Source of the DNA: Prevotella fusca JCM 17724
Lineage (GTDB): Bacteria; Bacteroidota; Bacteroidia; Bacteroidales; Bacteroidaceae
DNA length: 64,000 bases
Assembly (NCBI RefSeq): GCF_001262015.1
Contig: NZ_CP012075.1
Span: forward strand, 186,001-250,000
Direction of reading: 5' to 3'
The notes below the pieces were generated by a model. The model searched no databases and was not told the origin of the DNA. It was given only the letters and a program-made list of their open reading frames with translations. The translations under genes were made by a program, and so were the position numbers. Of this stretch, positions 18,001 to 26,183 are shown piece by piece; within the stretch, counting starts at the first letter, position 1, and each line of letters starts with the position of its first letter.

Positions 18001-20540
18001 TTTCAGATGTATCTATCTCACATTTTGATAATAGTTTCTTTATGTACTTCGATGAGGCGGATGTTGCGTTGTACAGTGCTATTAGTGAGAGAAATTTCGA
18101 TGGGATGACACGTTCAGTGATGTCAAAGGCAGTGACAAAGGAAGAGGTTGTTACTATTGGTTATGGTTCTAAGAGTGTAGCGAGGGAGACTGCTTCAGAC
18201 GTTCAATACGATCAGGAGATAAAGCTATCAGAAGAGAAGAAGAACGGAAAAGGAAAGGTCTCTATGCGTGAGAATCTTAACGAGACAGCCTTCTTCTATC
18301 CACAATTACAGACAGATGGCAAGGGGAATGTAAGCATCAAGTTTACGCTTCCAGAGAGTCTTACAACGTGGCGTTTTATGGGATTGGCACACGATGAGGA
18401 TATGAACAGTGGTTTCCTTTCAGATGATATCATTGCTCAGAAGACATTGATGGTTCAGCCAAATATGCCTCGCTTTGTACGTATGGGTGATGAGGCGATG
18501 GTATCTGCTCGTCTGTTCAACCAGTCTGAGAAGGATATTAATGCAACAGCTAAGATAGAAATCCTTGACCCAGCAACTGAAAAGGTGCTCTTTAAAGATA
18601 GTAAAGCTGTGCTTCTCAAGGCTGATGGTAGTTCTTCAGCAACTTATAGCTTGGCTTCATTATTAGCAAAGAATGCCAATAAACTTACCGCTGACCAATC
18701 ATTGCTGATTGTACGCTTCATGGTTGAGGGCAATGGTTTCTCAGATGGTGAACAGCATTATCTGCCCGTGCTTCAGAATCAGGAGTATGTGACGAACACA
18801 TTTGCTTTCTCACAGAATGAAGCTGGTGTCAAGACGATTGATGTGAGTAAACTCTTTCCTAAGAAGAGTGTGGGGCAGAAACTTACAGTGGAGTATACCA
18901 ATAATCCTAATTGGCTGATGATTCAGGCATTGCCTTATGTGGCGGATGCGAATGAGAAGAATGCTATCAGTCTTGTAACGGCTTATTATGTCAATAGCTT
19001 AGGTAAAAAGATTATCTCTACATCGCCAGCTATTAAGCAGACCATCGAACAGTGGAAGAAGGAGAGTGGTGCTGAAACATCAATGATGTCGGCTTTGGAA
19101 AAGAATCAGGAACTGAAGTCTCTGACACTTGAGGAGACCCCTTGGTTGCAAGATGCAAATAATGAGCGTGAACAGAAGCAGAAACTTGTTCGCTTCTTTG
19201 ATGAGAATCAGTTGCAGAACAAACTGACGACAACGTTGACAAGTCTGAAGAAACTGCAAAATCCTGATGGTTCATTCTCTTGGTGGCCAGGTATGGATGG
19301 AAGTCTTTATATGACTGTTGCGGTGACAAAAACACTTGCCCGTCTGCAGAACCTTACAGGTCCAACTCCAGAGGTTACGAAGATGATCAATGCTTCTTTC
19401 CGTTATATGGATAAGAGGGTGGTAAAGTGTGTGGCTGAAATGAAGCGTGATGAGAAGAAGTATAATACTACATTATTCCCTGCTAATGAACTCTGTGATT
19501 ATCTTTATACCAATGCTTTGTTTTACAATGATCGAGCAACAAATGATATAAAGTATCTCATCGATCGCTTGACGAAGAAGCCTGTAGATTTGACTATCTA
19601 TGGCAAGGCAAACACTGCAGTGATTCTTCAGCAGTATGGTAAGGTTGACAAGGCGCGTGAATATCTCCAGAGTCTGAATGAATACACCGTATATAAAGAG
19701 GAAATGGGGCGTTACTTTGATACAAAACGTGCTTATTATAGCTGGCGTGATTACAAGATTCCAACAGAAGTGGCAGCTATCGAAGCTGTAAAAACGATTA
19801 CACCGACTGATGGTAAGACGCTTGCAGAGATGCAGCGTTGGCTGTTACAGCAGAAGCGTACACAGGCTTGGGACACACCACTGAACTCGGTTGATGCTAT
19901 TTGGGCTTTTATGAACAATGGTAATTGGTTGATGCAGAATGGTGAGCATACAAGTCTGATGCTTGATAACAAACCTTTGCAGACAACGCAGCCAACAGCA
20001 GGACTCGGCTATGTGAAGTCTACACAGCCTGTTGATTTCCACTCGGCTGAAAGTCATGATTTGGTTGTTAGCAAGGCAAGCACGGGTACAAGCTGGGGTG
20101 CTGTCTATGCACAGTTCTTCCAAACATCAACTGATATCTCGGATGCTGCGTCTGGTTTGAAGATTAAGCGTGAAGTTATGGTTGACAGCGTGCAATCAAA
20201 GAATGGTAAAGAGCTCAAGGTTGGTGACAAGGTGCGCATTCGTTTGACAATAGTTGCTGATCGTAATTACGACTTTGTGCAGGTTGTTGACAAGCGTGCT
20301 GCCTGCCTTGAGCCTGTAAGTCAGGTGAGTGGTTATCGTCGGGGATATTACATTGCTTCAAAAGATTACACGACTAATTACTACTTCGACCAAATGGCTA
20401 AGGGGAAGCATGTCGTAGAGACAGAATATTATATTGACCGTGCCGGTGTTTACCAGACTGGAACCTGTACAGCACAATGTGCATACGCACCAGAGTATAG
20501 CGGACGCACTGGTGCAACTGTGATTCAAGTTGATGAGTAG
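15006..20540 (+). CDS. Alpha-2-macroglobulin-like protein, thioester site absent
   Basis: A 1844-residue exported protein with a signal peptide (residues 1-21, ending TAQ). An N-terminal helical region of ~250 residues is followed by MG/MG2-type beta domains (TDRSIYRPCQTVHASVIVY; VDEYKRPTFEV), then the A2M region NLNETAFFYPQLQTDGKGNV...SLTTWRFMGLAHD (~residue 1095) and a helical C-terminal half like the thioester domain. At the place where the thioester motif should lie the sequence is ALPYVADANEKNAISLVTAY, with no CxEQ, so a covalent trap is not expected. Just upstream, EEVVTIGYGSKS (~1045-1056) resembles the plug strand of SusC proteins. Bacterial A2Ms are thought to guard the periplasm against proteases, usually beside PBP1C; here no pbpC is adjacent. 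Confidence 0.85.
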   Translation: MKKSLIVLSIIFLLLPVTITAQSFDALWKQVNQAQEKDLPKTQISLLKKIEKKAQQEKAYGHLLAAGLQASELQTQISPDSLEVEMNKLKIQAKEAERKDEVLGAVYNCILGSILRSKNDKNADEYFKKALANPSLLARQKAEDFKPLVEIGEDDSIFNGDLLHVIGMQVGDYEKLTRYYTEKGNREAACYTAMMGIDEDEENVPRLDSLIQVYGDLPICGEVAVKRYRCMDEDAPVAERIAFIDKALARWASWKGITVLRNVREKLVRPKFNVKMTRRSVSSSEDNNKVNLNIRNLSDITLTITRTTLDGNHLYNLRHPDELKKIKASLIPSTQQTIRRIFSGHEDYEEFEDSFLMPKLPLGVYFVKVETSDKRVDVDYGYYFVSNLYVMTEQQPDNKSRYVVVNVVDGQPVSDATVRVKYAGRYGKVPIVKTAKTDKNGEVLFVSEPSTADVYVYTAKDKAFCSTSLKSYYSFSNNKDDGIVTKIFTDRSIYRPCQTVHASVIVYEKNKEGFKTKAQVGKTFDLILRDANGKEVSRKSVTTDRFGTAATDFELPASGLTGRFSIYADYASKGLRSFQVDEYKRPTFEVNFDEYKEKYAIGDSIKLVGRAKSFAGVPVQGAKVHYVVTRHPSYWCGFYENSEEVKTGDVMTDDKGEFTVTVPFVLSADVIKEMNSPKRYYPRFYNFAVEASVTDAAGETRDGYASLPLGTKEARLSCSIPEKNLRDSLKTFKFNYVNAAGNPVEGMVKYVIVSQQKDKSKYVYNNYKTVKANEPVVVKGLDSGTYRMHAICGTDTLDTDFIVFSMDDKRPVIETHDWSYLSETTFPRNGGPIYMQVGSTDDNQHVVYSIYSGNKVIETGSFNQSNSIHTRKFYYKEEYGDGITLNYAWVKNGELYSHTWYISRPLPDKRLIVKWKSFRNKLIPGQKEEWTVTINRPDGKTVDAQLMATLYDKSLDEIMSHSWNFSPSFSLNYTSVDWRSSSISGLSLSALASLNPMDVSDVSISHFDNSFFMYFDEADVALYSAISERNFDGMTRSVMSKAVTKEEVVTIGYGSKSVARETASDVQYDQEIKLSEEKKNGKGKVSMRENLNETAFFYPQLQTDGKGNVSIKFTLPESLTTWRFMGLAHDEDMNSGFLSDDIIAQKTLMVQPNMPRFVRMGDEAMVSARLFNQSEKDINATAKIEILDPATEKVLFKDSKAVLLKADGSSSATYSLASLLAKNANKLTADQSLLIVRFMVEGNGFSDGEQHYLPVLQNQEYVTNTFAFSQNEAGVKTIDVSKLFPKKSVGQKLTVEYTNNPNWLMIQALPYVADANEKNAISLVTAYYVNSLGKKIISTSPAIKQTIEQWKKESGAETSMMSALEKNQELKSLTLEETPWLQDANNEREQKQKLVRFFDENQLQNKLTTTLTSLKKLQNPDGSFSWWPGMDGSLYMTVAVTKTLARLQNLTGPTPEVTKMINASFRYMDKRVVKCVAEMKRDEKKYNTTLFPANELCDYLYTNALFYNDRATNDIKYLIDRLTKKPVDLTIYGKANTAVILQQYGKVDKAREYLQSLNEYTVYKEEMGRYFDTKRAYYSWRDYKIPTEVAAIEAVKTITPTDGKTLAEMQRWLLQQKRTQAWDTPLNSVDAIWAFMNNGNWLMQNGEHTSLMLDNKPLQTTQPTAGLGYVKSTQPVDFHSAESHDLVVSKASTGTSWGAVYAQFFQTSTDISDAASGLKIKREVMVDSVQSKNGKELKVGDKVRIRLTIVADRNYDFVQVVDKRAACLEPVSQVSGYRRGYYIASKDYTTNYYFDQMAKGKHVVETEYYIDRAGVYQTGTCTAQCAYAPEYSGRTGATVIQVDE

Positions 20541-20576
20541 ACGAGTTTATGAGTTGGCAAGTGAACAAGTTATGAG
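20541..20576 (+). repeat. 3'-end octamer repeats
   Basis: Directly after the stop codon: ACGAGTTT, ATGAGTTG, GCAAGTGA, ACAAGTTA. These are four copies of the octamer family (consensus ACRAGTWR) also found after other stop codons in the window, in the same orientation relative to the gene. Confidence 0.65.
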
Positions 20577-20640
20577 ATAGCGTTATGGAGTAAGAGGTGT
20601 TGTCTTAACTCCCTCTCACTCCTTTATACAAAAAGAAAAA

Positions 20641-21642
20641 ATGCTTCAAATAGAAATAGATAACGGCAGTGGCTTCTGCTTCGGTGTGACCACTGCCATT
20701 AAGAAAGCCGAAGAAGAGCTGGCAAAGGGCACAAGGCTCTATTGCTTGGGCGATATTGTACATAACAGCATGGAGGTGGAACGCCTTACTAAGAAAGGAC
20801 TTATCACCATCAATCATGAGCAGATGCGAGAGCTTCACAACGTAAAGGTACTGCTGCGTGCACATGGTGAACCTCCCGAGACCTACGAACTTGCGAAGCG
20901 CAACAATATTGAGATTATCGATGCCACCTGCCCCGTGGTGCTTGCGCTTCAACGTCGTATCAAGACGCAGTATGAGAAAAGGCAGAATCCTGCTGATTGT
21001 TCTTTGGAAAGTAGCGAATCAGTTGTTACTCTTTCTTCAACGAATCAGACAATTGGGACAGGGCAAGGGAACGCTTGTTCTTCTTTGGAATCTACTTCTC
21101 CCGCCAATCAGAGAGGGATTGGCAGTGAGGCATCCATCGTCATCTTCGGCAAGAATGGTCACGCCGAGGTGCTCGGTCTTGTCGGGCAGACACATAGCCA
21201 TGCCATCGTGATAGAGAAGTTTGAGGATGTGAAAGCATTGGACTTCAATCACGACATCTATCTTTATTCGCAGACTACGAAAAGTCTGGATGAGTTTCAT
21301 AAGATTATTGAATATATCCAGAGTCATATTTCGCCGAATGCCAAGTTCCAAAGTTTCGATACTATCTGCCGACAGGTGGCTAACCGTATGCCGAACATCT
21401 CAGCCTTTGCAGCCCGTCATGACCTGATACTCTTTGTTGCTGGTCGTAAGAGCTCGAATGGTAAGGTTCTGTTCCATGAGTGTCTGAGTGTGAATCCGAA
21501 CTCTCATCAGGTGGAGAGCGCAGATGAAATTGATATGAGTTGGTTTGCGGGTGTGCAGACAGTGGGTATTTGTGGTGCTACGAGTACTCCGAAGTGGCTG
21601 ATGGAGGAATGCCGTGATGAGATACTGCGGCGTAGGGAATGA
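20641..21642 (+). CDS. ispH: 4-hydroxy-3-methylbut-2-enyl diphosphate reductase with internal insertion
   Basis: Last step of the MEP pathway, making IPP and DMAPP with a [4Fe-4S] cluster. The three cluster cysteines are C13 (GSGFCFGV), C97 (DATCPVV) and C243 (DTICRQV). The protein is 333 residues against a usual ~290. The excess is a low-complexity Ser/Asn/Gln-rich insert of ~40 residues (about 117-160, SLESSESVV ... SLESTSPAN) just before SIVIFGKNGHAEV. The insert is internally repetitive and in frame. Start ATG 20641 gives the canonical N-terminus. It is a single gene, 100 bp after the A2M-like gene. Confidence 0.92.
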   Translation: MLQIEIDNGSGFCFGVTTAIKKAEEELAKGTRLYCLGDIVHNSMEVERLTKKGLITINHEQMRELHNVKVLLRAHGEPPETYELAKRNNIEIIDATCPVVLALQRRIKTQYEKRQNPADCSLESSESVVTLSSTNQTIGTGQGNACSSLESTSPANQRGIGSEASIVIFGKNGHAEVLGLVGQTHSHAIVIEKFEDVKALDFNHDIYLYSQTTKSLDEFHKIIEYIQSHISPNAKFQSFDTICRQVANRMPNISAFAARHDLILFVAGRKSSNGKVLFHECLSVNPNSHQVESADEIDMSWFAGVQTVGICGATSTPKWLMEECRDEILRRRE

Positions 21643-21809
21643 GTTGGCTGTAGTGGGGCGGATATGGATGCAGGTGATAGTCAGTGTGATATATCCAGTA
21701 GCTGGTTGTATCTTTTTAGATATATTGTTTGTTCTCTCCAAATGAGTTGACGACAGGAATGGTATAAGGGGACTGTAAGAGGATTGCTTCAATGCAGTCC
21801 TCTTTTTTA

Positions 21810-22409
21810 GGTTCTTCCGTTAAAATGCGTAGAGTGGAAACAAAATAAGGGCTTATACACCTGCATGGTATGACTATCCAAAATCAGATGGTTTCACAAA
21901 AAGGGATAAAGCGCAAGATAAAAATACAGAAAAGGCAAACAGAGACTATGTCTTTCCGTCTTCTACAAACAATTTATTCCCATGTCAACCAATGTTTGTA
22001 AACTATTTTCATGCAGTTCAAAGCTAACACATGGTCTTTTGGCTTCTAAAAGACGCCCAATTGGCTTGCAATAGATGCCCTTTTGAGGTCTAACTGACGC
22101 CCTATTGAAGTCCAATTAAGCACCTTTTCTTGCACTACCTTATAACTGACTGATTTACTGTCGGTTGCAGACTTGCTTTTTACACGTGTTTTTATCTTTA
22201 TCTGCAGGTGTTCTATCCGAAATTATGTCATGATTTTTCAATCTGTTGTCTGTGTTTTCAAAGTATTGACATGAAAAGGTTTCCTGCATCGGAGGATGAT
22301 AATAAAGTAGACAGCCAAGACAGTCTTGGCTATGTTTTTATTTAATAAATAACTCCGGTTCTTTCGTTAAAGCTATACGAAAAGTGTCCACTCATTTAAC
22401 GGATGAACC
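21810..22409 (-). mobile_element. 600-bp inverted-repeat element, copy I
   Basis: A 600-bp non-coding element. The left end starts GGTTCTTCCGTTAAAATGCG, and the right end complements GGTTCATCCGTTAAATGAGT. It contains a 22-nt array in reverse orientation (22019-22128, five units), the TTTACACGTG / AAATTATGTCATGA flank, and a hairpin GCCAAGACAGTCTTGGC near 22311. It is the same length as copy II. Clear target duplications are not visible for this copy. Confidence 0.8.
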
Positions 22410-22489
22410 TAAAGACAGAGGATGTAAAAGGGCTATGTGTATGCTATTTTAGTTTTAGATAACCAGATGGTTACATCATTATGGAACGA

Positions 22490-22577
22490 AGGGTATACTT
22501 AGTTTGACATCAATTAAGCATCACTTAGTCTTCAATTAAGCACCTGTTGGACGTCAATTAGTGTTTAGTTAGAGTGG
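22490..22577 (+). repeat. Free-standing 22-nt repeat array
   Basis: Three clear 22-nt units (22512-22533, 22534-22555, 22556-22577) and one degenerate unit before them, each starting AATTA and mostly ending TC. No terminal inverted repeats flank it. Nothing else is recognised in 22578-22830 of the long gap 21643-22882. Confidence 0.65.
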
Positions 22578-22831
22578 TATTTACCATCAGCATCATTTTG
22601 ATAGAGGAAATATTATTGCAAAACCCCTTCTGATGAGTTGGTTTGTTTTCATGATAGTATATTTGAAAATAAGAAAACAGACGTGTTAAAATGCAATGTT
22701 TACTTTTAATACGTCTGCTTTTGATTTATTGGCAAGAGGTTAAAGGAGTGAGAAGAGTTTAGATGACAATTTTGTTTTATGAGTTGTCTGGAGTTAGAAG
22801 GAGTTAAACCAAAACTTCGCGCCCAGCACTG

Positions 22832-22880
22832 TTACCTGTTAACTTGTTTACTTGTCAACTCGTTTACTCGTCAACTTGAC
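22832..22880 (-). repeat. 3'-end octamer repeats
   Basis: Read along the minus-strand gene that ends at 22883, the stop is followed within a few bases by ACGAGTAA, ACGAGTTG, ACAAGTAA, ACAAGTTA, ACAGGTAA. It is the clearest run of the octamer family. Confidence 0.7.
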
Positions 22881-22882
22881 CC

Positions 22883-23188
22883 TTATTTCTTTTTCTTGAA
22901 CAGGCTGAATTTCTTGTTCAAGACACCGGCAGGTTGTTTTCCTCCAAACTTGCGGTAGAGCTTCCAGCCAAGGATAAGTCCGTCCAAAACACCTGCGCCA
23001 GTGCTGATCACACCCGAGAAGCGTTGTGTAGGTGTATTTTTGTCTTTCGGCTTATGCATGAGTTCATTCCACAACCCGGCAATCTTGTTGCTGTCCTTGG
23101 TCAGGTCGGTACGCAGCTGTGCCTTACGAAGGCGTATCTCGTCCAGTGACTTATAATTGGAATTAAAGAGAGTAGTCTGTTCAGTCAT
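22883..23188 (-). CDS. Small conserved hypothetical protein, last gene of the YtxH/holin-X operon
   Basis: A 101-residue protein. The N-terminal part is helical and charged (SLDEIRLRKAQLRTDLTKDSNKI), a weakly hydrophobic Gly-rich segment lies at ~59-78 (GVISTGAGVLDGLILGWKLY), and the C-terminus is very basic (KKFSLFKKKK). It is four bases behind the holin-X-like gene, so it is co-transcribed. Function unknown; perhaps a membrane-associated partner of the two upstream products. Confidence 0.7.
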   Translation of the reverse strand: MTEQTTLFNSNYKSLDEIRLRKAQLRTDLTKDSNKIAGLWNELMHKPKDKNTPTQRFSGVISTGAGVLDGLILGWKLYRKFGGKQPAGVLNKKFSLFKKKK

Positions 23189-23192
23189 AAGC

Positions 23193-23546
23193 CTATTTTG
23201 ACGTTAAGAGACTTCCCAGGAACCTTACTAACGGACGTTCAATGAGTTTATGACGTAGTAAGATAAAGATGAAAAGCAGTAGCAGATAGCCACCGCCGAC
23301 GATGAGGAAAGCCCAGATGAGTGAACCCACCAGAGTCTGCAGTGCATAAACCGCAGCAAAGGAGAGGTATATAAGTGATATGAGGAGGATGATGCAGAAT
23401 ACTGTCACCACGGTAATCACCGTCAGCAGGCGCACCACCTTTTCAATTACATCGAGCTTCACGTATTCTGTTTGAAGCCCGATGTAATGTTTCAGCACCT
23501 CAATAAGCTGTGCTATTGTTTCTACGTTCTTGTCGTTTGAGAACAT
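23193..23546 (-). CDS. Holin-X-like membrane protein
   Basis: A 117-residue protein with a short N-terminal amphipathic part (TIAQLIEVLKHYIGLQTEYVKLDVIEKVV) and two strong transmembrane helices, about residues 42-66 and 72-98. The pattern fits the phage holin / putative actinobacterial holin-X superfamily, which in Bacteroidota sits beside YtxH proteins in chromosomal operons and is not evidence of a prophage. It lies between the YtxH gene (10-bp gap) and the small basic protein gene (4-bp gap). Envelope stress or membrane scaffolding is a plausible but unproven role. Confidence 0.75.
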   Translation of the reverse strand: MFSNDKNVETIAQLIEVLKHYIGLQTEYVKLDVIEKVVRLLTVITVVTVFCIILLISLIYLSFAAVYALQTLVGSLIWAFLIVGGGYLLLLFIFILLRHKLIERPLVRFLGSLLTSK

Positions 23547-23556
23547 CCTCTATGAA

Positions 23557-23772
23557 TTAGATAACTTCTGCAGCTGCGTCCTTGATATCTTCTACGAACT
23601 CGTCAGCTTCCTTGCGGCTGAGCTTGATGTCGTGTTTCTTGCAGAAATCATCAACAGCGTCAGCAATCTTTGTACGTGTATCAGTTCCCTTCTCTGGAGC
23701 CAACAGGAGTCCGAGAGCTGCGCCCGTGATGCTACCACAGAGGAATGCGCCAATGTAACCTAATGTCTTCAT
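23557..23772 (-). CDS. YtxH-domain protein
   Basis: A 71-residue protein with an N-terminal hydrophobic Gly/Ala-rich helix (YIGAFLCGSITGAALGLLLAP) followed by EKGTDTRTKI, the signature of YtxH-like general stress proteins, and a charged amphipathic C-terminus. It is the first gene of a three-gene minus-strand operon. Probably a small membrane-anchored stress-related protein. Confidence 0.8.
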   Translation of the reverse strand: MKTLGYIGAFLCGSITGAALGLLLAPEKGTDTRTKIADAVDDFCKKHDIKLSRKEADEFVEDIKDAAAEVI

Positions 23773-23818
23773 AATTCTTATTTTTTGTTGTTAGTAAAAA
23801 CTTAACCTTTATCAATGG

Positions 23819-23849
23819 CAAATATAATCAAACTTTTGCATATCAGCAA
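23819..23849 (-). promoter_or_regulatory. Promoter of the YtxH operon
   Basis: On the minus strand TTG (23847-23849), a 20-base spacer, TATATTTG (23819-23826), 46 bases before the YtxH ATG. Confidence 0.7.
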
Positions 23850-23942
23850 CACATATAAGTGTATTTTGTGTTAAAAAACTTGCAAATACTTTATTTAACA
23901 AACTTTAGAGGCGTTATTTTTTTACTTCTGCTTCTTATTTCG

Positions 23943-23950
23943 TAACTTCG
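23943..23950 (+). promoter_or_regulatory. Candidate -7 box of the SPOR lipoprotein gene
   Basis: TAACTTCG, one mismatch to TAnnTTTG, 54 bases before the ATG at 24005. No strong -33 element was picked out. Confidence 0.45.
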
Positions 23951-24004
23951 CACGATAATTGATGTAGTAAATTAAAAGTATAATCAATAAATAACTAAGA
24001 GATT

Positions 24005-24499
24005 ATGAAGAAGTTTATGGTTTTGGGAGCAGCTATGTGTGTTGCGATGGCTTTCACTGGTTGCAAATCAAGCGAGAGTGCATACAAGAAGGCTTACGAG
24101 AAGGCAAAGGCTCAGGAGCAGAGCTCTACAGATAATTACGACAATTCATCTCAGCAGGAGGCTGTTGTTGCACCTGTGGAGACACAGCCTGTTACTCAGG
24201 CTCCTGTTGTTGACAATTATGACAATGTACCTGTTCGCACTGAGACTGTTTCTGTTGTCGACGGAGCAGGTCTGAGATCTTACAGCGTAGTTGTTGGTTC
24301 ATTCGGTGTTAAGTCTAACGCTTATGGCTTGCAGCAGCGTCTGAAGAATGCCGGTTATAATGCTCAGGTAGCTTACAATGCTGGTAATAGTATGTACCGT
24401 GTTGTTGCTGAAACTTTTGACAGTAAGGCTTCTGCCGTTCAGAGCCGCAATCAGCTTCGTGCTACATATGCTGATGCTTGGTTGCTCTACTCTCGTTAA
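24005..24499 (+). CDS. SPOR-domain lipoprotein
   Basis: A 164-residue precursor with a lipoprotein signal ending FTGC (Cys about residue 20). A low-complexity linker (~25-80, Gln/Pro/Val-rich with a repeated DNYDN) precedes a C-terminal SPOR domain (~90-164: SYSVVVGSFGVKSNAYGLQQRLKNAGYNAQVAYN ... YRVVAETF). SPOR domains bind denuded peptidoglycan, so the protein probably localises to division or remodelling sites. Its TAA is immediately followed by the ruvX ATG, suggesting an operon with ruvX, def and the TPR gene. Confidence 0.85.
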   Translation: MKKFMVLGAAMCVAMAFTGCKSSESAYKKAYEKAKAQEQSSTDNYDNSSQQEAVVAPVETQPVTQAPVVDNYDNVPVRTETVSVVDGAGLRSYSVVVGSFGVKSNAYGLQQRLKNAGYNAQVAYNAGNSMYRVVAETFDSKASAVQSRNQLRATYADAWLLYSR

Positions 24500-24919
24500 A
24501 TGAGCAGAATCTTAGCGATAGATTACGGAAAGAAACGTACGGGATTGGCAGTCACCGACCCATTGTGCATCATTGCCAATGGGTTGGCGACTGTTGCTAC
24601 GTCTGAACTTTTCGAGTTTCTTACGCAATATACGGCAAAGGAAACGGTCAGTCAGCTTGTCATTGGCAAGCCGATGCAGCCCAATGGCAAGCCGAGCGAG
24701 AACCTTGCCCGTGTTGAGCAGTTTGTCAACCGTTGGCGTAAGGCGCACCCTGAGTTGCCCATTGATTATTATGACGAACGGTTTACATCGGTCATTGCCC
24801 ATCAGGCGATGATTGCCGGTGGTGTGAAGAAGAAGGCACGCCGTGAGGACAAGGGGCTTGTTGATGAGATTTCAGCAACTATCATCCTTCAGGATTACAT
24901 GAGGTCAAAGGGGCTTTAG
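24500..24919 (+). CDS. ruvX: Putative Holliday junction resolvase / pre-16S rRNA nuclease YqgF
   Basis: A 139-residue RNase H-fold protein. Conserved features are LAIDYGKKRTGLAVTD at the N-terminus (first catalytic Asp), VIGKPMQPNGKPSE, and YDERFTSVIAHQ with the later EDKGLVDEISATIILQDYM (C-terminal catalytic Asp). YqgF acts on pre-16S rRNA 5' ends in E. coli and was also proposed as a resolvase. It starts at the base after the SPOR gene's stop. Confidence 0.9.
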   Translation: MSRILAIDYGKKRTGLAVTDPLCIIANGLATVATSELFEFLTQYTAKETVSQLVIGKPMQPNGKPSENLARVEQFVNRWRKAHPELPIDYYDERFTSVIAHQAMIAGGVKKKARREDKGLVDEISATIILQDYMRSKGL

Positions 24920-24976
24920 ATCGGCAAGTCCCCGTTTACCCTTGTCGGACTAAATTAAGAATAAAGACAAACAAAT

Positions 24977-25537
24977 ATGGTATTACCCATTTACACATAC
25001 GGTCAGCCGGTGCTGCGTAAGGTAGCCGAGGATATTCCCCTCGATTATCCGAACCTTCAGGAGCTGATTCAGAACATGTTTGAGACCAACACTGCCAGCG
25101 ATGGCGTCGGGTTGGCTGCACCACAGATAGGCAAGTCTATTCGTGTGGTTGTCATTGACTTGGATGTTCTTTCTGATACATTCCCTGAGTACAAGGACTT
25201 CCGCCATGCGTTCATCAACGGGCACATCCTTGAATTTGATGACTCCGAGACTGAGACGATGGAAGAGGGGTGCCTTTCCCTGCCTGGTATTCACGAGGCT
25301 GTTACACGTGCAAAGCGCATCTATGTGAAGTATCTTGACGAGAATCTTGTCGAGCATGAGGAGTGGATTGATGGCTATCTTGCCCGTGTCATCCAGCACG
25401 AGTTCGACCATCTTGAAGGTCGTGTGTTCACTGACCGTCTCTCGCCATTCCGCAAGCAGATGATCAGCAGCAAGCTCAAAGCCCTCTTGCAGGGTAAGAT
25501 CCGATGCCATTACCGTGTGAAGGCTCCACGCAGGTAA
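24977..25537 (+). CDS. def: Peptide deformylase
   Basis: Removes the formyl group from nascent N-terminal methionine. The 186-residue protein has all three motifs of the metalloenzyme: GVGLAAPQIG, EGCLSLPG (metal-ligand Cys) and HEFDH (two His ligands and the catalytic Glu). A 57-bp gap separates it from ruvX and four bases from the TPR gene, as expected in one transcript. Confidence 0.95.
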   Translation: MVLPIYTYGQPVLRKVAEDIPLDYPNLQELIQNMFETNTASDGVGLAAPQIGKSIRVVVIDLDVLSDTFPEYKDFRHAFINGHILEFDDSETETMEEGCLSLPGIHEAVTRAKRIYVKYLDENLVEHEEWIDGYLARVIQHEFDHLEGRVFTDRLSPFRKQMISSKLKALLQGKIRCHYRVKAPRR

Positions 25538-25541
25538 GCCT

Positions 25542-26183
25542 ATGTTGCGTGGTATCGTAGTGTCCTTGCTATGCCTGTTGGCATTGCCGTCCGCTGCCCA
25601 GTATAACATCAAGAAGATGATGGAGGAGGGGAGGCGGACGCTCGACCAGGGATACTACGTTACTTCCATGCAGATTTTCTCCCGTATTGTTGCCCTCAAG
25701 CCAAACCTCTACGAGGCGTGGTATTTGATGGCATTGTCAAAGTATCACCTTGAAGACTACAAGGGTGCTGGTGATGACTGTCGCCGTGCTTTGACCTTGC
25801 AGCCTTATATTGCTGACATTTACGAGCTTTATGGCATGACCAGCATACGTGTGGAGCGTTACGACAGTGCCATCATAGCTTATACCCATGCCCTTGATAT
25901 AGCTCCCGATAACCGCGATTACTGGTTTAATCGCGCCTATTGTCTCTATCAGGTGGGCGATAGCAAGGCTGCTTTTCAGCAGTTGGATTATATCCTCAAA
26001 CGGTGGAAGTCTTTTGATGCTGCCATCCAGCTACGTGCCGACATTGCTGCAGGTAGGAAGCCAAAGCAGCAACCAACGAAAGCTAACAATTTTCAAACCT
26101 ATAAACTCCCCAGCCTTCGTGTAGAGAGCGACGACAAGCAGAATCCTATGAGGAATAAGCCCCTTCTGCATTTGCCACGTTAG
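25542..26183 (+). CDS. Exported TPR protein
   Basis: A 213-residue protein with a signal peptide (1-20, LPSAAQ). Three to four tetratricopeptide repeats cover ~25-160 (YEAWYLMALSKYHLEDYKGAGDDCRRALTLQP; YELYGMTSIRVERYDSAIIAYTHALDIAPDN; DYWFNRAYCLYQVGDSKAAFQQL). A basic, Pro-rich tail follows. Likely a periplasmic protein-protein adaptor. It is four bases after def, at the end of the SPOR-ruvX-def operon. Confidence 0.8.
   Translation: MLRGIVVSLLCLLALPSAAQYNIKKMMEEGRRTLDQGYYVTSMQIFSRIVALKPNLYEAWYLMALSKYHLEDYKGAGDDCRRALTLQPYIADIYELYGMTSIRVERYDSAIIAYTHALDIAPDNRDYWFNRAYCLYQVGDSKAAFQQLDYILKRWKSFDAAIQLRADIAAGRKPKQQPTKANNFQTYKLPSLRVESDDKQNPMRNKPLLHLPR

Noticed and set aside
23193..23546. Prophage, suggested by a holin-like gene
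   Set aside because: No other phage genes are near; holin-X/YtxH operons are common chromosomal genes in Bacteroidota.
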